Positions 8,507 to 17,088 of a stretch of 17,088 nt of DNA are shown here, one piece after another (within the stretch, counting starts at the first letter, position 1; the number at the start of each line of letters is the position of its first letter). The notes below the pieces were generated by a model. That model was given only the letters and a program-made list of their open reading frames with translations. It searched no databases and was not told the DNA's origin. The DNA comes from Spirogloea muscicola (taxonomy: Eukaryota; Streptophyta; Zygnematophyceae; Spirogloeales; Spirogloeaceae): assembly GCA_009602725.1 (NCBI GenBank), contig WELB01000304.1, positions 114,976 to 132,063 of the forward strand, written 5' to 3'. The position numbers and the translations under genes were made by a program.

Positions 8507-11165
8507 TCAGCCTTCGTTGATTTTTGGGTCACCTTTCTCAGCACTTTCATCTGTTGTACAGTATGTGCACATGGGCAAAAAGTAGGTGTCAAGCTGCCAA
8601 TATCTCAATTTCACGCCCTCCCAGATTTTATCATTGAGGCACTCGTGGACTGGAAGAGGAACGAAGGTGACCGAGAAGCCTGCACAAAAGATGACAAGAC
8701 TGGTGACTGGCAATTCGTTTGCGATTTTCGAGATTCTCCATCTCTCTCTCCTCCAGTAGCAGTATGACACTGAACACAGTAACTGGTTGTAGGTCTCTAC
8801 CCAGCTGGCGACAAGAGAAGCCTGAGTTGAGCAAGTCTACCTATTCGTCCAAGTTCCATGGCAACAATCTGGCAGTAGACCACGTGGAAGAAAGCATTGT
8901 CCCCGCAGAGCCCGTTGAAGAAGGAGTATACTCCCTCAGGTCGTAGCAACTTTTGTAAACAGTCATGGAAACTGTGGAAGTCGTCATAGTACTCTCCGTA
9001 AGTGTCAAAGAAGATGCCTGCAACAACAGAGCAAGTTCACTCTGGAGGTCTTAGGTCAAGTCAGACAGCAGCCTTGAGAGTTGCTCAAAGTCTATGAACC
9101 GGGCTCAGTTTTCACTTGGCAATGTAGACCCATGTCCTAGTACATTGCCTTGACTGACATACTTCAAAGCATATGTCACAATCTTGTCATGCTTGCGTAG
9201 CCACCACGGATGCTTTCCTTGCATTCCTTCGAATGTCTTATCTGACCATCAAATTGGTCCAGTTGATCAACGACATCTTGCCACCGAGCATGGATAATCT
9301 GGACGCCCTTCTTCTTGTCCCACCCCTCAGCCAGCATGCGGGCATAGACATCAGGATGCGCTTCCACAATGGTGTGCGACTTGGGATTCCGCCGCTGTAT
9401 GGCTTTGTCAACCAATCCCAAGCCAAAGCCCACATTCAAGATGTCTCCTCCCTGCGATATGTAAGAATCACTTAGAATCAGTCACTACTCAAGTCATCCT
9501 TCCAAGTAAACAACCAGGTCAATATCCCACAGCACACATCTGTACAAGAAGCTGGTGCCATAAGTTGCATGCATATTAAACCACACGCTTAGCACACTAA
9601 GCTGCGGCTCTGATTGCAGCAAGATTATGTGATTGTGAGCAATTTGACTGATTCAGACCTCTGCAGCAGATTAGAACACATAGTATTTGAGGAAATGCTC
9701 CAATATCTTTGTACATGGATGTTCGAACGAGAGGCCGATCTTGACGAGGCTTCCTCACCTGCGAGCAGACAACATGAGCATGAGCCTCCATAAGGGCACC
9801 CTCCCAAGCCATCATGACGCCCTTGCTCTCGTTGTCCATCAGCCGGTCCTCACTGTACTCAACCCTGTCCCTCAAGTACTTGGCATTAGGAGCTTCTGCG
9901 CCTTTGCTTAGACTTCGGCTTGCTGCTCCCAAGATGAGCTCTGCTCGAACACCTTCGTGCACTCAAACAAAATACTGTGAAGTCAGTCTCAATACACTTA
10001 GCTGAGTTGGAGAGGTTCCAAGCTTTCTCTGTGCCACAAGCACTGCAAGCTTCACATCGTAGAATGACTTGGTGTTCTTACAAGAATCAACAGGTCAGAC
10101 AAGTTGGTCAGACTGATATAGCTCAAATATTGCTGAGACTGGACTAAGAATGCGTGACAAAACTAAGGGACAGTGACAGCTATGCCTCCTACCAGCGTCG
10201 AGCAGGAGGTCAACAACATCTTGATGGCCAGCATTCATGGCATAGTCTCTTGCGCACATGCTGTAACGATCGAGGCCGTTCCAGGGTGCGCCGGCATCGA
10301 GCAAGAGGCTCACGGCATCCCTGTGGCCCCCCTTGGCCGCGCTGATGAGAGCACTTGTGCCTTCCTTCTCTTCGTGGTATGCCACATCTGCAATGTGCAT
10401 CCCAAGAGGCTGAGACTCTGCAGAGGAGCTCTTCAACTCGGAGCCTAGCTAATGACCAAAACAGCTAGACTGCATCACTGCTAAAAGTGTGAGTAGCAAT
10501 AGTCAAGCCTATTCCAAGCACTACCTCAACCTGCAAGATCATCCCGTAACTCGCAGCTTCAGAGACCAAGTGGGAACTTGTCAATCGCTCTCTTTCCAGG
10601 GCCAGATGACGCTGGCATTGCGGATGAGTGGGTCATAATTGCGACTAGTCTATGTCTTGACAGAGCAGACTGGGAAAGGTAAAGCGACGGCAGAGCCCAT
10701 CACCACACTTGTACAAACGAAGCTAGCAGTGGAACAGCGAGAGGTCAAGGTTTGGGGGTTAAGGGCCCTTCGCTTGCGGCTGCACCTTTATCCTCACCGT
10801 GACCTTGGATTGATTGTACCCTTTCATCAAGACAGTAATCATAGCACCCTTACGTTTACTCTGCCTCGAGCTGATCGTCGCCCTTCAGCGTCTAGGTGCT
10901 GAGCAATGCTTGGAGTCATGTGCCGCTCAGCAGCCTGAAGATTTGTCGGTGAGTACCACTACTGAGCTCACAGGAAATGAGCTAAGGATTGTGGTCTTGG
11001 GATTGAAATCTTCATCTGTATTGTATGCAAGGAGATGGGTCGGTCCTGCTGGGACTTGCTAGCTTGCGGCAGCCCACCTGCGCCGTCCTCGATGAGGCGC
11101 GCAACTTCGGCAGCGTCGCCGGCTGCTGCAGCAGCCAGGAGCGCACGCTCCTCGTCCTGCGCCAT
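8507..11165 (-). CDS. RMT2: Rmt2-type protein arginine N-methyltransferase with ankyrin repeats, six exons
   Basis: Yeast Rmt2 (type IV) methylates the delta nitrogen of an arginine in a large-subunit ribosomal protein; the algal substrate is inferred by analogy. Exons on the minus strand are 11165-11078, 10387-10193, 9952-9759, 9451-9247, 9017-8841 and 8679-8507. All are GT-AG and in frame, giving 343 residues. The N-terminus (about 1-95) carries ankyrin repeats, seen in GTSALISAAKGGHRDAVSLL and HQDVVDLLLDAG. Then come AELILGAASR, YSEDRLMDNESKGVMMAWE and the methyltransferase core: AdoMet-binding LNVGFGLGLVD (164-174), PKSHTIVEAHPDVYARMLAE, FFDTYGEYYDDF (230-241), FFNGLCGDNAFFH (260-272), and the C-terminal VPLPVHECLNDKIWEGVKLR followed by YWQLDTY. 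The start ATG at 11165 lies in a GC-rich patch and opens an alanine-rich first ankyrin helix. The first intron is the longest (690 bases). All expected family motifs are present, so the gene looks complete and functional. Confidence 0.93.
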
Positions 11166-11480
11166 CAAACGGACGAAGCCGCAGACGCCTCGGCCTTGCC
11201 TATCGCTTTCCGTCGGCCTTTGCTCTGCGCCTTTGCGGCATTACCGGCGAGGCGGCGGAGTGCTCCAGCAGACGCCGCGGCGGCGAGTGCAAATCACCGC
11301 AATATGTGACTGGGCCTTCACTGTATGCCGCAACCCAGTTGGCCTTCCTTCGTAGTCAGCACTTCGGCCATTCCGAGTGTGTCAAGCGGCCAGCCGCCGC
11401 CGCCGCCACCAGCTATAGCGGCGCCAATGCTCGTCCTCTGTTGCTGACTCGAACTGGAGTGCTCGTCTTTGTGTAGCTCT

Positions 11481-11492
11481 GGGGGGGGGGGG
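11481..11492. repeat. Homopolymer run of 12 G
   Basis: Twelve consecutive G lie about 320 bases upstream of the Rmt2-type start codon. No gene is affected. Runs of this length are prone to length errors in assemblies. Confidence 0.9.
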
Positions 11493-12167
11493 TTTGCTTT
11501 GAGCCCTGTTATAAGACCCCTAGATGTGCAACCACGGACCTTCTGTCAAACCACTTAACCCTTAAACCCACCAGATACGCCAGTCACGACACCCGTTTCA
11601 TGTGGCTTGCTCTCTCTTTTAAAGAGTAATTAGACCATTGGTGCGGCTACTCTGATTCACCAAAGTCCAGAAATGGCATTGGGCTCTCAGGCAGCCTCAG
11701 TCACGTGCACATGTTTGGCGCTGCATGGCCTTATCAGCTTGTGCTTTGGCAGCTGAGAAGCGTGTGGGAGAGCTCAAGCTTGTCAACCGAGTCTGACAAC
11801 TAGCAGAGTGCCCTTGTGGCGAGTTACACGCTTGAGTATGTATGCGTTTTACGTGGCCCCCTGCACGCCTGGCATGGTGGCCAGATTGAAGCGCTGAGTA
11901 ATATTGCTCGTGAACAGACCACAACAAGCCCTGTTGCCCTCTCGCTACAGTGATCGGCCTCATGACAAATCTGTCTGGTTCACCTTCCTGATGTGGGTTG
12001 CACACACATCTACATTGCCCTCTATAAAGGAGGAAGACTCTTCCAGTAGAGGGCGATGGCTGTGATTAGCCAGCCCAGAGAATAGAATGGAGTTAGATAT
12101 GCCCTCAGGCAGAAGCACCTAGCAGTCACCGTCATGGGGGCTGCACGTACAGGCCGCTGAGAAAATC

Positions 12168-12172
12168 TTACA
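12168..12172 (-). terminator. Possible TGTAA polyadenylation signal of HisHF
   Basis: On the minus strand TGTAA lies 26 bases after the HisHF TAA stop. It matches the chlorophyte polyadenylation signal. The position is plausible but gives an unusually short 3' UTR. Confidence 0.35.
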
Positions 12173-12198
12173 TCCACTATGCAACCAACAGCATAGCG

Positions 12199-15100
12199 TT
12201 ATAGTAGGCGAGTCTCCACACCAGCCTGAGCGAGGCGTTCTTTCACTTCTCCAATTGAAACCTGCATAACGCTTTACTCAGCACCCAGAATTTGGAGAAC
12301 TAGGTGTGACGCATACAATTGAGGCAAATGGACAAATGATCCTTTGATCCTTCCATACTGACCTCTTGTCTATGGAAGATGCCAGCAGCAAGGGCCGCCG
12401 CAGCATGGGTCTTATGGAAAACTTCACAGAAGTGGTCTGGGCAACCAGCCCCGCTGCTTGCAATGACTGGGATTGTCACGGCATTGGACACCATCTCCAC
12501 CAGCTCCAAGTCAAAACCATCCCCTTGGCCTACAACATGCATGTCAGTCTGAAAGTTTAAGAGCATGCCTTGCTACTCGACAGGCTTATCATTACGCACC
12601 TCCCTTTACCCCGCCTTCCATGGAACTTGCACGAGGTCATCATATTGACATCCAGATCCTCAGCTGGAAGCTGAGAAAAGCCAATGCACCCTGTCATAAG
12701 TTGAAGCTGCCTGTGAAGTGCCAAAGCTTACCGTCCTTGTCAATGCAGTTGAGCAAAATTTCTCCTGCTCCCAAAGCTTCAACAGCTTGAGCAAGCTCAA
12801 AAGCACCAATAGGTCGACCCTCTCTTCCCCCTTTGACTGTGCACTGATACCAAGCGTACTCCTCCCCATTCGGTCCTGGCTCAACAAACACTGCAAATCT
12901 CTCAAGCTTTCAACCTCTCCAGAGTTGTGTACATACAAGCGTAACTTATACAACTTGTGGTTGGTTTCACAACCATGTACTCGCTTAAGCAGGACTGTCA
13001 TGAGCTATGTATGGGCAAATGAAAGGCATATGGTGCAATGCACATCAAGCGCACACTTCACCAGCTCAACAGCGTGACACGGACCTCTTTCTTGGCACTG
13101 GATTGTCTTGTGGGGAATTTTGGAAGGGTCCTCCACCCAGCACTTCCGAGGATCAATGCTCACAACGACAGCCTGACACATTGATACATTCACTGTCAGC
13201 CAAAGATCGTCACTGTCTTTGCAATATCCACAATGTTGCCGAAATATTGCTACAGAGGATGGCTCCTACAGAATGCCAAGCATTGATACAAGACACCTTG
13301 CCACAAGTGACTGGACTGTACCTGTGCTCCATAGACATAGGATATTTGCTCAATGCTGGACTTTCCTGTCCTGATCTTAAGCACCATAAAATTCCTGCAA
13401 TCAAGTCAGCAAATTGGCTGTGCTGCTATTTACGAGACTATGCAAGTAAGCAGTCTGCGTAAGTAAAGTCATTGGATACTCAGACACATGCAGCCACAGG
13501 ACCAGTCTGTGATGAGCATGTCACTTGGGAACAACTCGCCGAATTTGTTGGCATCGATCACGCTATCAATGACTGCTCTGGCACAAAGAGCCACTCATGC
13601 CTCTGCAAGTACTGTCTGGACGCTTGCTTACCCCTGAAGCTAGGTATTCCTCAGCCGCATAAACTGCATCACTGCCAATGGATATCTTGTCTGCTCCGGA
13701 CCGAAAGTACTCCCCAGCAACTTCAAGGCTTGTGTAAGACCTGTGGGCTGGAAGCATCAATCAGTTGCTGGAGCATGCATGGAGCTGGAAACTAGTTGAA
13801 ACCACAGATGGCTCTTGATGCATGTAAATCTATCTCAAGCGTATTGGTCTGTTGTTAGATTGATTGAATGGTCTTGCATTGTGTGGAATGCATGGTCTTG
13901 CATTGTGGGAATCACCTCCCAGTGCTGTCGGTAAAATCCCTGATGCCGCCACCCACAGTTAGCGGCACAAAAACTTTCTGGGCGGACCTTCTTAACACCT
14001 GTTGGTCACGCAAGTCATCACAGAAAGACAGTATGAGATGCATGCAAATAACAATGAGCGCATACTAGAAGTACAGCAGTTATTTTGCAGAGCTTTAACC
14101 CCAATTGCCAACTTATGTACCTCAAGCATGGGCATGTCGCCTAAGGGAAACTCGCGAAACCCCGTGATGTTCAGAAATGTAACCTGGAAAGAAGAAGCCA
14201 CAATGACAATATGTGCAAGGCACGGCCAAAGTCAGTAAGAGATGTGGTGATCGTCGTCTTAGCACAGGCTGCACCTAGCTGCATGAAGCACTCAATGGTT
14301 ACCTCATCGGCCCCTTCCACGAAGTATCGACCAGCCAACTCAACCGGCTTTCCAAGATTCCGTACCTGTCATGCATGCAACCGTGCAAATGTGTTACAAG
14401 GGAAACCAGAGCATCTTAAGTGCCCCTAAGCATAAGAGTGTCAACATGTGAACGGAGTCTTACCTCATTTGTGCTGGACGTCTGACGGACATCATACTGA
14501 TCGCCTTTGGTAACTACAAGGTCCCCAGCATCATTCGCCCTGACATCGAGGCAGGCAATGACCTGTCAAATGAAGGCAGCTGATATCAGGCCTTCTAGAA
14601 AAGCTTTACAGACAAGTGCTATAATATTATTATGAAAGAAGGGTCCCCTTCTCCACCCCCCAGCCAGACAGTCTATCATGTCTGGATGCTGAGAAGGAGA
14701 GGTTGCTTGATTGGGTCTGGGTTTGTCTCCACAAATATGAAGCAGACTTAAGCTAAGCGCGTGATCAACAAAGTGCCAGCTGCTTGCGCCATCTGTTTGT
14801 CAAGTCCTGAGGAGGCAAGCAATCCTTTGAACTGGACATACCCTCTTGGCAAGGCTGGAGGCAGGCTTGAAATCTTTGACGTGCTCCGTTGCCTACATCA
14901 CCAGCGACCGTGGCTATCAGACTCGCTACCAGCTCACCGAAGGTCGCAGATCAGGGGTCAAGCAAGCAAGCGGTTGATCAGGATATCTGGTGGAGGCCAG
15001 ATCAGAATGCTATCATGCACTCACGCCTCAAGAAAGAGCTCAAATATCTGAGAAGCTCATGCATGAGCAGGTACTAGTGATAGCACAAGGTGCATAATCT

Positions 15101-17054
15101 GACCTCTGCAGCTGATTGCCCTCCACTCAAGAACCGGTTCAAAGCATCAAGGCCAACCTCTGTTCCAACAAGTCAGGTCCTCAGATGGGCGACTGTCTGA
15201 TATCTAAGATCTCTGTTCTTGCACTCTGAGGGTCTACATTCCCAATACATGAGCGGAAATCTTCCGCAGCTCATCACAGTGGTTGATGAGGTGCAAGTAT
15301 TATGGAAGATACTTTGCAGACTAGAGTAGGACTTAGTGGTAACGTGGAACGGACCTCCAGATTTCTCTGGATGCCACTGGACTGCCTCCACATTTCCCTT
15401 TTTCACAGCAGAGATAAAATCGCCTCCATAGCTGCTGGTAGCTGAGACCCAATCTTCATTATCCTCTGTCTGCGGCGTGGCAGGTGCGATGACCATGAGT
15501 TTGCAGAGACCTGACTCCTCAGGATGCATTGATGGGACAACCTTCAAGCATGCAGGCTATGATCAAACATGTGCTGAGGGGTCTGCTCCAGGTGTGAAGC
15601 ATGGACCACTCTTTGCATCTTCAATTGAGGTGTTTATCAATGTAAAGGGCAGGACAACTTCTTGTACCGGCAACGCTCTAAATGAGTGGACGAAGTAGAC
15701 ATGGCGGCCATTGACCCCAGCGAGAAGGTCAGAGTCCTTCTTCTGACAGATGCCATTCCAGCCAATGTGGGGCACCGTCAAGCCCCCAGAGGCATCAAAC
15801 TTGCTGACAGCCCCTGGAATAATGCCCAACCCCTCCACTGAAAGGACAAATGGAAAGCTCAACATAAGCGAACCAAGTCAGCCTCTAGCCCATATTATCT
15901 TCACAGAATAACCATTATCATTCCAAAAACCAGGCTGCAGCCTCACCATGTCCATGCTCCTCGCTGTACTCAAACAGGAGCTGCAAGCCCAGGCAGATGC
16001 CCAGGAAGGGCCTGTCCTCGGCAATGTATTGTCGGATTGCGTTAGCAAGTCTGAGCAAGAAATGAAAGGAGGTAGTCAGTGCTCACCCACCGCAGTCAAG
16101 ACAATCAATGATGAGAATGACCATTGCTTGTCTCCAGATACGGACCAGCACTAGCGCAACTAAGACAAGCTCCACAAGAAAAGAGAAGTGGCAAGATCCA
16201 CTTGTGCCAATTTTGCGCCGCGAATCACCGGACATCCTGGCCATGCAGCTGCAGTGATGTCAGGAAGTCACGCACCCTGTCCTATTGATGACCGTCATGG
16301 CTGCCTCAAAGGCGCCTACGCCAGGGAAGATGAGCTGCTTGGCGGACAGAACGTCTTCTGGCTGGTTTACCTGCAGAAGCAGGTTCGTATAAATGCTGAC
16401 TTCCAATACCACTTCTTGATTGCTGAGGCAAGTCCTGTTGCCCACAAGAGGTGCGGCATGTAGTTCCTGCCAACGTCTAAGTAGGTGTGGGCATGACGAC
16501 GGTCTTTACATCGCGGATTGTGTACCCGAGCGACTGGATTGCATTCCGGATGCTGCGCACGTTGCCAGCGCCGTAGTCCAGCACCGTTACCTCTGCTTGC
16601 CAGGGAAGACATGGCTCAGATGGAAGCCAGACAAGCAAGGAGGTGAATTATTGATAGCAGCCCGCACCTTCTGCTGCCTTGGGCTGACGACTTCAACAAC
16701 AACAAAGTGTGAACTCCTTAACACCTCGACCAAAGCCCTGAACCCTGCCTCCAACAACTCAGCCGGCGGCTGCGGCGCAGCATTCCGCTCCAACGCAGGG
16801 GTGCTTCTGATGAAGATTGCGATGCATTCCTTTTAGTGCGTAAAAGCAATTTCGACGTGCCCGACGGAGTCACGTGATGACCAAAGTCCACAGAGGCACT
16901 TGGCAGTGCAGGACTGCTAGCGAGACGTCAACCGTTGCGCACAGGAAGCGCTGCGTCCCTCCGGCAAGGATGGGAGCTTGGAGGCCCCCGCGGGCGGGGC
17001 AAAGCGGCGAGCCAGGCGGGGGAGGCTCACCGCCACGGCCGCCGCCGCCGCCAT
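12199..17054 (-). CDS. HISN4: Imidazole glycerol phosphate synthase HisHF (glutaminase plus cyclase), plastid, at least 17 exons
   Basis: This bifunctional enzyme converts PRFAR and glutamine to imidazole glycerol phosphate and AICAR, the fifth step of histidine synthesis; in plants it is plastidial. Clear exons on the minus strand: 16592-16510, 16370-16276, 16050-15947, 15837-15668, 15469-15355, 15159-15104, 14892-14842, 14562-14464, 14365-14303, 14183-14121, 13998-13916, 13740-13632, 13375-13322, 13172-13085, 12890-12732, 12529-12363 and 12261-12199. All are GT-AG, all in frame, coding about 540 residues. The glutaminase shows [29 protein letters not shown], the nucleophile in [13 protein letters not shown], and His-Glu in VQWHPEKSG. 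The cyclase shows VIACLDVR and VVVSIDPRK (the two catalytic Asp), [41 protein letters not shown] and [10 protein letters not shown]. The start is uncertain: an ATG at 17054 opens an Ala- and Arg-rich sequence ([18 protein letters not shown]) that looks like a transit peptide, but its splice to 16592 is undecided. The catalytic part is complete. Confidence 0.93.
13868..13915. repeat. 24-base tandem duplication in a HisHF intron
   Basis: Two adjacent 24-base copies (13868-13891 and 13892-13915) begin with the same 16 bases, ATGGTCTTGCATTGTG, and differ towards their ends. They sit at the 5' end of the intron 13915-13741 of the minus-strand HisHF gene, so the second copy carries the splice donor GT at 13915-13914. 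The first copy lacks a GT at the matching place. Confidence 0.85.
16668..16806 (-). other. Open block between the HisHF transit-peptide start and the glutaminase exon
   Basis: On the minus strand an acceptor-like TTCATCAG precedes 16806 and a donor-like AAG/GTGCGG follows 16668. Between them one frame is open for 46 codons and includes [18 protein letters not shown]. If the first exon ended at 16933 (donor GTTGAC), frame would be kept into this block, and then into GTA at 16590 if an AG two bases later than the usual acceptor were used. The peptide is not transit-peptide-like and I do not recognise it. It may be a real exon of HisHF or chance open sequence inside the first intron. Confidence 0.25.
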
Positions 17055-17088
17055 CCGCCGCCACAGCGGACACGCAGACGGCGGGCCC

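Larger units (their letters stand above)
11166..12198. other. Intergenic region between the Rmt2-type gene and HisHF
   Basis: This holds the promoter and 5' UTR of the Rmt2-type gene and the 3' flank of HisHF. The part nearest the Rmt2-type start (to about 11450) is GC-rich. A run of 12 G occurs at 11481-11492. The rest (11500-12160) has ordinary composition. A minus-strand open frame at 11697-12005 and plus-strand frames at 11025-11355 have no recognisable domain, and I see no splice-linked gene here. Confidence 0.4.

Noticed and set aside
10388-11077. Extra exon in the long first intron of the Rmt2-type gene
   Set aside because: The ankyrin repeat reads through the 11078-10387 junction without missing residues, so no further exon is needed.
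12020-12030. TATA-like TATAAAGG on the plus strand
   Set aside because: No plus-strand gene follows it, and the stretch is the 3' flank of HisHF.
16420-16836. Plus-strand open frame of 138 codons
   Set aside because: It runs antisense to the conserved HisHF glutaminase exon and its flanks, has no domain, and is best seen as a shadow frame.

Overview
This is nuclear DNA of a photosynthetic eukaryote, most likely a chlorophyte green alga. Four plant/algal protein genes are split by many short GT-AG introns, first exons are visibly GC-rich, and TGTAA (the usual chlorophyte polyadenylation signal) lies just after three of the four stop codons. The class cannot be fixed from sequence; a trebouxiophyte-like alga is a guess. 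No rRNA, convincing tRNA, CRISPR array or transposon gene was seen.

Layout. (1) 468-2939, plus strand: CMP-Kdo synthetase (KdsB/CKS family). The first exon, a second conserved block and the last three exons are clear, but the middle is not recoverable by reading. (2) 3655-7249, minus strand: glycerophosphocholine acyltransferase of the GPC1 family (old name DUF2838), with a ten-exon model that joins in frame and a long charged C-terminal tail. (3) 8507-11165, minus strand: an Rmt2-type arginine methyltransferase with N-terminal ankyrin repeats, six exons, complete. (4) 12199 to about 17054, minus strand: the bifunctional imidazole glycerol phosphate synthase HisHF (HISN4) of histidine biosynthesis. 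Seventeen exons join in frame from the glutaminase start to the stop; the plastid-targeting first exon is only tentative.

The three minus-strand genes lie head to tail with gaps of about 1.0-1.3 kb, and the CMP-Kdo synthetase gene converges on GPC1 across about 0.7 kb. The genes serve unrelated housekeeping routes (cell-wall sugar activation, phosphatidylcholine turnover, ribosomal-protein methylation, histidine synthesis), so this is ordinary gene neighbourhood, not a functional cluster. No new multi-gene system is visible. The points most worth checking are the unresolved middle of the CMP-Kdo synthetase gene, the HisHF N-terminus with an unexplained open block, the GPC1 tail, and the unassigned GC-rich block at 7560-7910.
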